This document shows, one piece after another, positions 1-13,450 of a DNA stretch of 64,000 nt; the stretch's first letter is position 1; every line of letters begins with the position of its first letter. This DNA comes from Ecdyonurus torrentis. Its lineage: Eukaryota; Arthropoda; Insecta; Ephemeroptera; Heptageniidae. The notes under the pieces were generated by a model. That model was not told the origin of the DNA. It saw only the letters and a program-made list of their open reading frames with translations, and ran no database searches. The translations under genes were made by a program, and so were the position numbers. The stretch lies in NCBI GenBank assembly GCA_949318235.1, contig OX439129.1:35005027-35069026 (forward strand), read 5' to 3'.

Positions 1-1132
1 GGGTATTTTAGCTGTCAAAAAATTTCTCACATGCGATAAAACAATAAAAATTCAATATAACTATAATATTAGGTGATAATAGGTAAGTTAATAATAATAT
101 ATCTTTAAAAAAAAACACAGGAAATTTAATCTATTTTTTTTCTTTGTACTTTTATTTCCTTATTATTTTTGTATTTTTATTCATAATTTCAATGTCAGTC
201 AGTCAAATAATGTTCGGAAGACCAGCTTTCCTTGGCATTTATATATAATTTGTTGTTTCTGGTATAAAAAAAAACACTACTGTATGTGATCTGATTTAAT
301 TACAATAGATTTGAACGTAAAGTATGAGGAAAAAGGAAGCAGAAAAAACTACATGTATACAATAATACCATGTGGTGTATTTGTAGTATATGTGAACTTT
401 CAAAATCGATTGTAAAAATAATATTTATCTTTTCAATTTCATGACAAAAAAGGTTTTATTTTGGTATATTTCATGGCCTTCATTAGGTCAATGAATATTA
501 CTCGTTAATCACGTTTATGTATATATAAAAAAAAAGCTTATGTATTTAACCACACAAAATGACTCATTGCTGTGGGCATTTTAAGAGAAAGGTATATGAG
601 AGTAAAAATACGTTGCAAAAGTAAATAATATATAAAAACTACGGTAATAATAACAACAAATAACAATATATTATAATAATTCTAGAATGCATAAATTTTT
701 GATGATTTTTAAAAGGAGCCTATAGAAATTTTCGAAAGTAATAAAAATTGTATCACTTTTAAAAATATATTTATAAGTGTCTTATTAGTTTTTTTTTGTG
801 ATTTTTTTTTAGTAAGAGACATTTTAAGATAACACGAAAACTTTTGAAAAGAAGCTAAGATGTCGAAACAAGAAGTAATATAGTATGTCATGACACTTTT
901 TTTTTTACTACATCATTAAATTATGTAAGGTTTGCCTGAGTACAAATTCTCATTATTTTAATGTAATTACTGTACTAGTTTTTGATGCCTATAAGTACAA
1001 ATACAATAACAAAACCTAACAATGACCCAGGTATACTTGTTAGTTAGACAAGACTTTCATTATGTATGAATAGCAGTCAGCAGCAACGTAAAAACTATAA
1101 ACAAATATATGTCAATAAACAATGTAGCGCAG

Positions 1133-1170
<38 letters not shown>

Positions 1171-1762
1171 TATAATTTATTTTTTCTAGTTAATATTTTT
1201 GGAAATATTGTTATTGTTATTTATATTAATAGAAAAAAACAACATTTTATTCGGTGTTTAGGTTATAGGTTGAAGTGAATTTAACTTCTTATTCTTGTCC
1301 TCCCCCCACCTTTTATTTTTTTACGTTTCCAAAAAATTAAATTTTTTTTTTTTGAAAAACAAAATTTGTATTTTTTAAAATTTGGGTCAATAAAATATGA
1401 TTTAATAAGGACAAAAGTTTCACTTACGTAATTTTGATATTGCCCCTCAAACAGTTTACAATCAGCAACGATTACGTTTTTTTCAAAATTAAAAATTTTC
1501 GCGTGAAAAAAAAAGAGAAGTATTTTCAAATTCATATTGTTTTGAATTCTTTTGTAGTCTTTCAAAAATGTAAACCTTTATCATTATTAAAAAACATTTT
1601 TTATGTTATTCAATTTTTACCATAAACCTATTGCTTCTATTGAATATTGAATAAATTTTCTATATATATCTTTATTTTTTTTTTGTAGTTTTTTTTCCCA
1701 TTGTCTTTTTAACGTGGAAAGATTATAATATGCATTCGTATCTTTATTCACTTAATTGTAAT
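1..1762. other. AT-rich gene-free stretch
   Basis: No coding pattern. Contains a poly-A tract at about 1136-1167; short ORFs here are low-complexity. Confidence 0.6.
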
Positions 1763-2105
1763 TTAAAGCCATAGACCACATAAAACAACATGAGCTTTTT
1801 AATGAATTAACACGAAATGGGACCTTCGAAACTAATGAACAATTTTACCAAAATGTTAATGTAGCCCCACGAGAGAGCGTGAAAATACTGTAAAGTATGC
1901 AAATTGCGTGAAATTTCGTGTTTATGACGTCAAAAACATGCAAAAATTAGTATTAAAATGTTGTGTGGGTTGCATAAATTGAATTTTCTGATCACTGCTA
2001 CGGAGCTACAGCTCTGTTTTGAGACAAACTAAAGTTATTTATGTAAATCCCATCAAGTGTTTTCTGATATAAATGCTTAAGTTTTTCTCTGGTCTATTCC
2101 TTTAA
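1763..2105. mobile_element. TIR element family B copy 1, 343 bp, TTAA-bounded
   Basis: Begins TTAAAGCCATAGACCA and ends TGGTCTATTCCTTTAA; inside are GTAGCCCCACGAGAGAGCGT, a TGACGTCA site and GATCACTGCTACGG. The middle is not palindromic. Confidence 0.85.
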
Positions 2106-2324
2106 ACTTTAGTTTTTTTATATAAATTATAAATATATACATGTTTTACGTTTATTTAATAACGGAAAAAAAACACGATGGCATTGTACTTCAGATACAT
2201 AACATAAAATTACGTAATATATTATCAGAGTTAATAACAACTATACTGCTATATAATACATCTGTAGTTTTTATTATATAAAACTTGTTACAAAAAAATG
2301 ATTTTTTTTTTATTGATTCAGTTT

Positions 2325-2468
2325 TGAGAGGCTAAAGTCCTCGTGGCCGCCCTGAGTTGGTATGTGAAGTTCGTGCGAAGGTCCTTAAGCCCTTGCCATT
2401 GTATCGTGTGGTCTGAAGAGCACGGAGGTCAAGTTTGGCACACACACATAATAATAATAATAATAACA
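2325..2468 (+). mobile_element. GC-rich insertion with (TAA)n tail, possible SINE
   Basis: A sharp GC-rich patch (GGCTAAAGTCCTCGTGGCCG and following, to AGGTCAAGTTTGGCACAC) ends in CACACACATAATAATAATAA. Head and simple tail fit a SINE, but no convincing A and B boxes are seen. Confidence 0.4.
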
Positions 2469-2739
2469 ATCAAGAATCGCGTCAACAAAATGACATTGTT
2501 AATGTATACAATCTTATACACCCTGCTTCCCGTTTTCTATTTCTCCTTCAGTTATAATTAAGATAATTTTAAAGTACAATGTACTCTCTTCTTTGAATTA
2601 TTTAAGTACGTAGAACAAATTATTAAAGTGATTAAAAGTGTGTGTGTGTGACGTGACTTTTGTTAAATTGTATAATTTTTTTAGTGACATAGTTTGCGTA
2701 TAACAGCAACATTCTAAAAAAAAAATAATAATAATGAAA

Positions 2740-2861
<122 letters not shown>

Positions 2862-2911
2862 TAATAATTATAAAACAAGAAGAATAATTTATAAATTTTA
2901 TGATATCTACA

Positions 2912-3538
2912 TGCATTTCAGGGTTTCTAGCTTTTTTAAACTTTCGTTTTCCCTGCTTTTTCCCTGCTTTTTCCCTGTTTTTTTCAGAGATTTTCCCAAA
3001 TTTCCAGAAATTTGATTCTATTCTTTTATAATATTAAAAGGTCAAATATATATTATTGCAATAGGGTGCAGTTTTGACAACTGTACTATACAGATAACAG
3101 CCTACTAAATTAATTCATATTAAAATACATCAAAATTCATTGATTATGAAAATCGTTTACCAGATCTGTAAATGAAAAAGAGAAAACAAATCATATTTCA
3201 AAATGGGTGCCCCGGGGATAAGGCTGCAGTGATCTCCCATCCCCGGAGATGGTGCAATGAAAAGAATGGGGCGCAGCCCCCCCCCCCCCCCCCCCCCGCC
3301 GCAGGTGCGATTTTTTTGGGGGCCATGCCCATTTTTATCAGAAAATGCCAAATTAGTATACTTAAAAAAATTAGTATAATACAAAAATAAAAATATTAAT
3401 ATTAATAAAATAAATAAATAAAATAAAATAAATTTGTATCCAAAAAAGTATTTTATTATTATAATTAAACTATATCATTTTGCAGTATTTTATGCTTTTT
3501 TCCCTGCATTTTCCCTGTTGCTAGAAACCCTGAATGCA
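2912..3538. mobile_element. TIR element with CAGGGTTTCTAGC ends
   Basis: TGCATTTCAGGGTTTCTAGC at the left is the inverse (one gap) of GCTAGAAACCCTGAATGCA at the right. Both ends have subterminal TTTTCCCTG repeats on the same strand. Ends starting CAGGG suggest hAT, but no clean 8-bp duplication is seen. Contains a GC-rich patch with 21 C in a row (3277-3297). Confidence 0.6.
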
Positions 3539-5014
3539 TCATAATATTTTTTTAATTACTATTTTCTTGTACTAACTCTTGCAACTTGACTGATTCAAAA
3601 TATTTTCTATCATTAAGGCAAATATTTTGTTAATAATAATTAGTTTAAAATTTTTGAGTATTTTTTTAGTTGTTCTAAAAGGAAAATAGAGACGTGAATA
3701 AAAAATAAAGATTTGAACAAATAACAAACAAAAAACGACAGATTACGTACGTGTTATCAACTTCTTTAATTTAGCTACGTATTATCCTCGGTACAATAAT
3801 AATTATTTTGTTTGTCTAGCTAAAACAAAAACAGTCTGGAAAAACATTTTCATTATTTACATCAACCATTAACTCAGTTTACAAGGCAGAGTGCCGGTCT
3901 TTGTTCATGTTTCTGGTGTTTAATCTCTTATAATAATATTATTTATAAATTAAAAATGTTTGTCAAAAATATTAGCAGAGCAAAATAATTTATATAATTT
4001 TCCCTTTGAAAAACCTGCATAACAATTTTCCTGGGTGTCAAAACTAAAATCATAGAAAGTTTATTACATTTCATCTTATGGAAATCCCAAGAAATGTTTT
4101 AGGAAATTTTTAAAACTTAATTTTGTATACCTGATTATCTGAAACATAAGTTGTTATTTTTTATTATTATTAATTTATTCTTTAGTTTTATTATTGTTAT
4201 TTACAACCTTAACGATAAAATAAATTTGAATAGTAATAATAAAATCCCAGCATACCAATAAGTAATTTCCAAAACAATTGTAAAAAATATATTTTTAAGC
4301 AGTAAAAGTAAATAATTATTAAACTATATATAATTATTAAATTATTCATTGTTATTAAACTGACGAAATAAATGAATATTATTTTTAGGATAAAACAGTA
4401 CACAATAACAGGTTAGTGTATTACACATTAATATAGGAATATTTTAAGTAAAAAACTTTCATTTTAATTATATTGCATTTGATGTCTTATGTATACATTG
4501 ATTTTATTTAAATATGTTTTCATTTTTTTTGGCACCTGATATAGGAACCTCTTAACAAAAGTGTAATAATACTAAAGTCTATATCGTATAATATATAATA
4601 TATAAGTAAGACTTTCAAGATGCATCATTTCTCTTAAGTAAAAGTGTAACAGTAGCCTAGATATTTATAATTCAATGTGTATAAAGTATAATAAAATAAC
4701 AGCAATTGCTTGCTTGCTTACTTGACATCAAAATTTACTATGTTATTTCATCTATAATGCCATGTATAGATTTTGAAAATACTTGTCACAAATCATTTTC
4801 TCTATTTTCACTTTTCATGTATATATTGACTATTTTTTTTAAGAAAAAAAGTAAGGGAAATAATGTTGTTAATAAACATACAAGTATTTATAATATTACC
4901 GCCATAGTATAAGTATACTTATGATATATTACTATAAGTAAAAAATGGAATTACAATAAATTAAAGTCAAATCAATCCGCCACGAGTATTCTTATTTAAA
5001 CCATGCAAAATCGT
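3539..5014. other. AT-rich gene-free stretch
   Basis: Nothing recognisable beyond short AT repeats. No ORF with non-repetitive, coding-like composition. Confidence 0.6.
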
Positions 5015-5538
5015 ATTTTAGTGATTAAAAAAAAAAAAAAAAAAAAAAAAAAATTGTGCCCGCAATACTAACAAAATGCTAGAAGACGATTTTTGTATTC
5101 CTGTCTTAATTTAACATGCTCTCTTACGGGTGAATGATGCATCTATAACTTATAAGTTCTCAAAAAAAGAAAAAAAATTGACACTGAAGTTTTTACTATT
5201 GCTTGCTCAGCCTCAAAGCTATTATTTTCCTAAATGTTAACCGATTTGGGTACATTGGGTATGTATTAGTTTTTTATCCCAAGGACTTGAATTTTAGGAA
5301 AACAATAGTTTTTAAGTTCATAAAGCTCCAGCAAAAATTTAAATAAAAAAAAAAAAAAAAAATTAATTTTTTTTTTTATTTTTTGTAACTTGAAGTATAG
5401 TAATTCGTTTCCCCATAAGAAAGCATGTTAAATGAAAACAGGAACACAAAGTCGTCTGCTAGCACTCTGATAATATTGTTTGGCCCCGAGTCTGAATTTG
5501 TTTATTTTGTCACTAAATCCCCCTTTGCAAGTCTTCTA
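5015..5538. mobile_element. Foldback family F copy 1
   Basis: Arms pair GCTAGAAGACGATTTTTGT with the inverse of ACAAAGTCGTCTGCTAGC; the centre has CTCAGCCTCAAAGC-type sequence. Homopolymer A tracts have expanded inside it (5026-5053, 5343-5363). Right end CTTTGCAAGTCTTC. Confidence 0.7.
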
Positions 5539-7144
5539 TTATGCTCCAATAGTAATAATTATGCAAACTAAATTTAAAACTATAAATGCTATTGAAATAA
5601 ATTCAAGATTTTTGTAGTATAGGAACAATAAATAAATAAATACTATTTCCTGTATTGCTCGTAGTGGTTAAAATACATTTTTTAAATGTCACTTTTTTTT
5701 TCTTTTTTTTTTTAAGAATAAAGAATTTCTGAAGTATGTTTCCAAAACGCAAAGCAAAATTGCAAGCCCCATAAGAACCACCATGAGACTATACGTCTTG
5801 CATGGATAAAAATGTTTTTTTATTACTAAAATGATAATATTAAAAATTTCCAATATATTTTGCTAAGCAACACTTTTAATTATTTCTTCTCAAATTTTCC
5901 TTGTTATATTGATGATATAATAATAAAAAAAAAATTAAAAAATAAAATAAAACTGTAACGTGACGTAGGAAAATATTGACGTCACGCATATAATAATACA
6001 AATGAATATTTAATTTATGAGGAGAAAGGATTTATCTTAAACTAGATATACCCGCCTTTTATCGAGTCCATTAATCTTTTTACAGCAGGCAGAATATTTC
6101 CATGCAATACTTCTGTACTGTATGTTAAGGAAATATTTTATGACAAAGTAATAAATTGAAAACAAATTTTACTATAATAATAAATTAAATTAATACATAT
6201 ATATATGCGTCATTTAAAGTTATAGATAGAACATAGAACTAGTATGAACCAGTTTTGTTGGTGTTCACCACTGGTTGACCTGACGACGACATCACAGGGA
6301 AAGGTCGAATTTTTGTGTGTCACCGCAAGGTATATAAGTTTCACTTCAATAATCAATTAACAATTTACTGATTATGAAGTATTGGTGTAATTTTTTTGTT
6401 TAATAAACAAAATTATTATCTATATTTTATATTCAGTATTTGTAATTATTTGCAAATGCAGTCAACTGCAATTCCTGAATATTGATTTATCTATTGAAAT
6501 AGTTGAAATATATCTTTGTAATAATGTAGTATGGATTTTGTAAAATATATTTTTTTTAGACAAAAGTGAGCATAAATCTGGAGGGTTGAAATGTAATTCT
6601 CGTCCGTCAAATTGAAATAAAAAGTAGGTAATTAGTGCATGATAATAAAACAAGCTTTTATAGATTCCCAGACTCCAGTTTTGGGTAAAAGTTTTCCTTG
6701 TATATCAAGTCGCAGGACAAGAACTTACCTTGACTGCATGCCTTAAGCTAGACTGCAGTGTGTGCGCGCGTCACAATCTCGATTCTTTAAGGAAATTGAA
6801 AGATATATAATATAAACGGGAGATTCCCATACTTATTTATAAACATGGTAATTTATATGTAATATATAAATGTAATATGTAAGTATACTGAAGTGTAATG
6901 TATCGTATAATCACCAACACACTTTTCATACTCGATAATTTTCCTGCTTAATAGCATGTAGCAATCGTAGCAGCAAGTAATACATGTATACCATAAGGTT
7001 TATAATTTTGCTTCCCTGAATATTTGAATTTAATTTTTTTATTGCAATTATTACGTATTATAAAAACATCATTTTTCTGTTATTTTATTATTATATAATA
7101 TTCTATTACACTTATTCATAAGATAGAAGTATTTAACGTTCATA
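5539..7144. other. AT-rich stretch with two GC-richer patches
   Basis: Patches at about 6240-6340 and 6660-6790. The second has, on the minus strand, a strong donor-like CAAG/GTAAGT at about 6727-6733 after GACGCGCGCACACACTGCAG. Could be a non-coding first exon; no protein can be assigned. Confidence 0.35.
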
Positions 7145-7473
7145 AAAGGGCTCCAGGCCTCAAACAATTGAATAAAAAACGTTAAATTCATGAGATGGGA
7201 ACATTGTTCACACACATATTATATCCTTCAACCCTTCTGTAGCTTCACAATCGGGGGTTAAAAAACTGTAAAGTAGGCAACTTTAGGACTTCATGACGTC
7301 ATCAATTCCGGGTCTACAATAGAAATTGTAGCGCGGGTTGCCTACTTTACAAGTTTTCTTCCTAGTTTGTAAGAGTACTGAAGGGTTAAGGCACAAAATA
7401 TGTAAATTTATAATAGTCCTATCTCATGATTTATAATTGAGAGGAAATTTGTTTTTGAGGCCAGGGGCCCTTT
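7145..7473. mobile_element. Foldback element, about 329 bp
   Basis: AAAGGGCTCCAGGCCTCAAAC pairs with GTTTTTGAGGCCAGGGGCCCTTT; inner pairs include CCTTCAACCCTTC/GAAGGGTTAAGG and AAAGTAGGCAAC/GTTGCCTACTTT. Contains CATGACGTCATC near the centre. Confidence 0.85.
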
Positions 7474-10400
7474 AAGTATTCCGCACATCCATACTTTTTT
7501 TTAAAAAAATTTTTTACGTACATTATAGGTTTTAAAAGGCATTATCCTAACAAAATTTAACTTATTAATATAACTACTAAATTATGTTATGAATAGTTAT
7601 ATAACTATGAATACGTACAAAACGTAACAAAAAATTATAAAAGTTGAATAGGTCAGATTTTTTTTTCTTTTTACAGCCTATATCTTCTACGGGATTTCCA
7701 CACAAAACACACCTTTCCTTGTAATCGCTTTTTATGATACACCTACTTTAAAACTTCCATATGTATTTATGCAAATTAGTGAGAGTAAATTTTCAATAAT
7801 CGGGTGCATATATTTATAAAAATCACATATAATGAATGTTTAAAAATATTAATACATTATAGTTGCATTTTTTTGTTTTACTAAAATAAATTTAAAACTT
7901 GAAGCAAATGTTATCATTTTACTTTAAAAATACGATGTAATTTGTACAGAGAGTGAAATAAGTTTTTCTACAACAGTATTTTACAATAGTACCTAAAACG
8001 TAATCCTAAAACATTATTTCTAACTACGTTTAAATTTTAGTATTCTAACGTAAAAAATCAAGGGGGACCACAAGAGTTCCATTCTTCTTGAACGATGAAA
8101 GAGATTTTTTTTCTTATATTAAGGTAGGTCCTATATTGAAAAATAAGAAACTGCGTCTTAAATCTAATAGAAAAAAAATGCAATTTCTTTCACCTGAGTA
8201 ATTGAAGACAATTAAGAAAATATGAAGAGGTACTTTTATAAAGTTTTGTTGAAGTGCTATATTATGCAATGGTTTGCATTGTTTTGCATATTTCCGGAAA
8301 CACTTTATACAGCTTATCTCATAACTTCTGAAGAGAGAGAGAGAGAGTAATTTACTATTATAGTTATGACTTCTAACATTTCTCGCGCAGTGGTGTTATA
8401 AATAACGCGTCATTTATCATCATTACTATATTGCTTAAAAAATTAATTAGTTGTATAATTATTATATAAAGAACTCGATTAATTAAAAATAATAATTGTT
8501 TCAAACAAATTCGATAATTTTGTGCATATTATAAGCTATATCTATAATTATTTGAACTAAGAAATTTATATGGCCTTGTATAATTTTACACTTGCGAGCG
8601 CGATATAACTAACTTATTAATTGTCACTTTCTTTACTTTATTTTTTGACAGTCATAAAATATGTAGCAACACTATTTTACTAATTATACAAAATTTATCA
8701 ATTTAGGTTACTCAAAAACTGTAATGCGTTGAACATAATATGAATAAGAGGAATTTACTTCATTGCGTTTTTCTCTTAATAAATTAATGCTTTTAATTAA
8801 CAAAAATTCTAGAAATTATATTTAAGTTAAATTGCTTTTAAGATGATTACTAGTAATTATAATTACATAGAACTATTATAGATACTTTACTATCAGTTTA
8901 GCCCAAAATACTTTACAGCTATCAGCTATCAGACGATATACAAATTATACAAATTAAATTATAACTGAAATTATACAAAACTGTTATGCATAATATGCAA
9001 CAGCTTGTTACAGTGCATATTGGTTTAAAATGCAAAGCAGAGCAAAATAAACGTCATGCAAAGGTTCTCTGTGTAAAAAAAAAAAAAAAAAAAAAAAATA
9101 GTACTATAATTTATATAATATTTAGCAAATTTCATTCAAGTGTTGATTAAATATATTAATTAAAAAATTCATTATGTGTGTAAATAATAGTATTTTTTTT
9201 TCGACAACAGTCTTACTCTTACACGTAACCCCATATAAATATTATGCATCTCAATATAAGGATTATGCGATGCGGAAGTTTTAAAACTAAAAAGGAAAAA
9301 AAAAAAAAAAAAAAAAAAAAACAAGTACACAGATTTATTATAATTTTCCAGTTAAAACTAGAATCGATAACAGAATACTTGAAAACAAAGCTCTGTATAT
9401 CAACGATAAATTGTAAAGCATTTTTATTACAGATTTTTTTTTTCTTTTCGAATAGTTAATTTATAAAAGCAGTTTTAATTGTTTAGATGTCTCTTTGTTA
9501 AAGAACTCGTGCGTGCGTATAGAAGAAGCGATTTACGAGTGTTTGCAGCTGCCTCCTTATGACGTCATTATAATGATAGAAAATCATAACATGCAAGTAT
9601 GCATACTTTTTTTGTTCTCTTAAAAAAAAAAAAAAACTGAAGTTTATACGCATAATCATGTTGTTATTAGTCATTATTTTTTGCAATGCCACAATAGTCA
9701 TGACTTTATGGAAGTACGTTGGTTACCTTTAGTTTTAGGCAGTGACATTATGGGTACATGGGTTTGGAGAGTGAGAAATTTACATCATAAAAATCAATTT
9801 AAAATAATAATGCAAGAAATAAAACATAAGAGGGTAGAGATATGATATCGATGTTATGCTTATTATATAACAATTAATTTTTTATGTTCATGTTAAACTG
9901 AAAATAATAATAATAATGAAAAGAATGAAAAAACAAAAGTAAATAAAATTTAAAAAAATAAAGATGGTATAAATAAAAATATTATTATGTGCAAATTTAA
10001 ATAAATTTCACATTTTAATATATTTTTGATCTCCTTCTGTATTAAAATGTGATTATTATAAATGTCATACTTCACTTATAATTTTGACAATGAAATTACA
10101 AATTACATTTCATTCATATAATATATATATATATGTACATGCATAACTAGCATAACTCTTTAGTAATAAAAATAATAATTAATAATTAAAAAATGCTCAG
10201 ATGAGCCGGATTTATGATCACATCATCTCTGAAAAAATTTAAACCCCTAAAATAATGTATTCGATTTGAGTGAATCATATATGCTTATACGATACTTAAA
10301 ATCGCAGTGTACACTCTAAATTTCATTGTACTACTATATTGTATAGCACTAAAATTATAGCTCTTAAGTGTTCAAAATGAACTTGAATACATAATTTTTT

Positions 10401-10850
10401 TTTATCATAAAAAAAAACAGTAATCTCAAGTAATTTATTACCAATTTGATACAAAATATGCAAAAATTTGAAGAAGTAAGAAAACAAGTCTTTAAATTAC
10501 GTCATAAAAAATTTCACATAACATTTTATTTGCTCAATAAAAACGCACGGAAAATATGAGCCTATATTTTGAACGATTATTTGATTTATATTATAATTCG
10601 GAATTAGAGTTCTCTATTCAGAATTTAATTTTTTATTTTTTTATTTTTATTCAAACATAATAATAATCTAAAATTTTAAAGAAGTAACTGAAATCCAGCT
10701 CACATTACACGTGTTACGGAATTTATACAGATGTTAAAAAGACCCCCGCATTCCAAAAAACGGGAGAGACATTTTTATTTTTTAATCTATCGCTCTTATA
10801 CTGTTTGAATCATACAGATCAGTGATCATACCATTTAAAAATTGATTAGG
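7474..10850. other. AT-rich gene-free stretch
   Basis: Only homopolymers (for example poly-A at about 9077-9099 and 9295-9321) and a TGACGTCA site at 9559. No gene recognised. Confidence 0.6.
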
Positions 10851-11471
10851 AAGCTGGTCATGATTTTCGTACGACATATAGTATGCGCCAAGGGAAAGGT
10901 CTCAACCTTGATGTAGTCGCCAGTGACTGTCCGGACAATCTGTACCAAAGTAGAGGATACTTTTGTGGCCCCGTGTAACACACAGCTAAAAGCTCCCGCG
11001 AGCATACATAATAACTACCGCAAGCGTGACAAGAAAGTAATAAAATGCATTATCGACATGCAAATGAGTTAGCGCGCTCATCAACCCATTGTCATTTTTT
11101 TAAATTGACATTGACAATTACCATCAACTCGTACTTTGACCTAAACCTCACATTTATCAAATTACATCTCTATTCACTATTCAGTAAGCTGTAGCTACAA
11201 GTATACATGAATCGGATACGTGTAAAGGTTTATTTAATAGAGGCGTCCCGTTAATTAAATTGTTAAGATGACCGTGGATATTTTAAGTGATAGTCGTGAT
11301 ACAGGTGTTGGTTTTGGTAGGGATGTCTATGTTGATGTTCTAATCGTGCATTATACGACCTATAAACTGCATGTATATATTTTAATTATAATAATTTTAT
11401 TTTTCTCACTTATAGAATCATCTAATAAAATAACATATAATTTTTTCAAAGATCTACTAAATATTGCATAA
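10851..11471 (+). other. GC-richer stretch with a short non-repetitive ORF
   Basis: 10860-11260 is less AT-rich than its surroundings. An ATG at 11268 opens MTVDILSDSRDTGVGFGRDV and 47 more residues, with a donor-like GGTAGGG inside. It might be a first exon of an unrecognised plus-strand gene; no downstream exon was found. Confidence 0.2.
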
Positions 11472-12268
11472 AATTATACGCAGATATACTTTGATCAAAA
11501 TATAAAAATTAAAGCCCATATATGTATATATATGCAACTTAATGAAAAATATAATATCAGCTATTAAATTATAATTATTGTTTTCGGGGAAATTATTTTC
11601 AACATACGGAGTTTCAAGTTTTATATTCGAAATATGACGCGCACATATGTGTTATATATAATAATAATTATAAGCAATTAAAATTATTTACTCTCTTATT
11701 TTTTTCAAATTATATTATTATTATTTTTCTGCATTAATTGGCTTTAAAAATAATACTCATTTTCTTGTTCCTGTATATGAATAAAAAGTGGAAAATCACA
11801 ATATAATATTAGTATTTATATTGTGATTTTCCACTCATATGAGAAAAAACAAAGGACATAATGTTTTGTTATAAACTGATGTTCGAGCGTCTATTTTTCA
11901 CCTACAAATTTAAGTAAATATTTAATAAAAATATGAGATATTTTCATTATAACAACACAAAAATTATCGTAAAGTAGAAATATTTTTCGCGTAAGATGAA
12001 AAGCAGAAGTATTGTGATCCAGGGCACGCGAACACATCATACTGACGTCATAATCGAGTAATTGAATTGTTTTTCAGTCCCAAGGTTTGAATTGCATCAC
12101 ACAATTGTTGGATGATAGCAAATATGAACTAAAATCAAATAACACTACACATAATGACATTTTTGGAGACAGAAAAAGTAGAGAAATTACCCAAAATTTT
12201 AATATTTATCTTATGATAGGTTTATTACATAATTTATTATTTTGAATTAGGCCGATTTCTTATCAGAA
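11472..12268. other. AT-rich gene-free stretch
   Basis: Holds the hairpin 11789-11836 and a CTGACGTCATAA site at about 12042; otherwise nothing. Confidence 0.6.
11789..11836. repeat. Short perfect hairpin
   Basis: GTGGAAAATCACAATATAA pairs exactly with TTATATTGTGATTTTCCAC; loop TATTAGTAT-like. Confidence 0.85.
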
Positions 12269-12272
12269 AGAG

Positions 12273-12330
<58 letters not shown>

Positions 12331-12342
12331 AGAGAGAGAGAG
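12269..12342. repeat. (GA)n microsatellite
   Basis: About 74 bp, with one GGGAGG interruption. Confidence 0.95.
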
Positions 12343-12519
12343 CAAAAAGTGGTTTCAAGTATATTTTCTCCAGTTTTCTCTAATTATTATTGTTTTTTAA
12401 ATTTATAATATTCAATTATGCATTGCCTATTTTTATTGTAAAGAAAAAAAAATGAATGAATGAATGAATGAATAACATAAAAAAAGAAGTTACATAATAT
12501 ATGCATATTTGGAAACATG

Positions 12520-12563
<44 letters not shown>

Positions 12564-12590
12564 GGTAACCACTAACCAGTATTACATTAA

Positions 12591-13061
12591 AAGACTTGCA
12601 AAAGAAGGTTTAGTGAGAAAATAAACAACTCACAGCTAAACAATACTAACAACAAAGTGCTAGCAGACGACTTTGTGTTCCTGTCTACATTTAACATGCT
12701 TTCTTATGGGGCAATGAAGCAGCTATAACTTGAGTTAAAATTATTTCTCGGAGTTGACATTTTTACTGTAGCTTGCTGAGCCTTAAAGCTTTTGTTTCCC
12801 TGGATTTCAAGTCAATTGGGCGAAAATAATAATTTGTTACCAAATTGGTTGAAATTCAGGAAAACAAAAGCTTGGAGGCTCAGTAAACTACAGTAAAAAT
12901 TTCAACTCCGAGAAATGGTTTTAACTCAAGGTATAGCTGATTTGTTGCCCCATAAGAAAGCATGTTAAATTAAGACAGTAACACAAAGTCGTCTGCTAGC
13001 ACTTTGTTGTATTGTTAAGCTGCGAGTTTGTTTATTTTCTCAATCTACTTTTGCAAGTCTT
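12591..13061. mobile_element. Foldback family F copy 2 (best preserved)
   Basis: 471 bp; ends AAGACTTGCAAAAG and CTTTTGCAAGTCTT are inverse, as are GTGCTAGCAGACGACTTTGT and its partner near 12985-13005. The whole unit folds back around about 12830. Ends about 170 bp from the CCDC137 stop. Confidence 0.8.
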
Positions 13062-13231
13062 CTAATTTAATTTGTATGTAAATAAATAAGGTTAAGGTAT
13101 AGGTCTAGAAATGTATACTCACAAAGTATTTGAATTATATAAATATATATTATTATTAAAAAAATAACAAAAAATTTCAAATTTGTTTTAAATATATATT
13201 TTAATAATAAAAAATATAATGAAATAAAGAA

Positions 13232-13450
13232 TTACATTTTTACTTGAGACATTTTCATTTGCTTGGCTTTAAGCATTCTATAAGCTTGCACTGCTTCAAT
13301 ACGACGAGCTTCTATCATCCTTTGCTCTGCAGCTGGTAAGTTTTTCTTTTTCTTCTTATCTTTGCGTGCTTTCTCAGGGAACACAGAAGTGTGTGGCTCA
13401 GGCTTGGATGTAGGCAACAGTTCTTTCAATAACAAGTTTCTACGACCAGG
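13232..13450 (-). CDS. CCDC137: CCDC137 coding exon 4 (C-terminus)
   Basis: Acceptor TATAG; 219 nt with TAA stop (plus-strand tta at 13232-13234). Encodes a Lys-rich tract followed by an amphipathic helix (PAAEQRMIEARRIEAVQAYR) and the end MSQVKM. Confidence 0.9.
   Translation of the reverse strand, partial: PGRRNLLLKELLPTSKPEPHTSVFPEKARKDKKKKKNLPAAEQRMIEARRIEAVQAYRMLKAKQMKMSQVKM

Noticed and set aside
1281..1565. 94-codon minus-strand ORF
   Set aside because: Phe/Lys-rich translation of AT-rich DNA with homopolymers; no support for coding.
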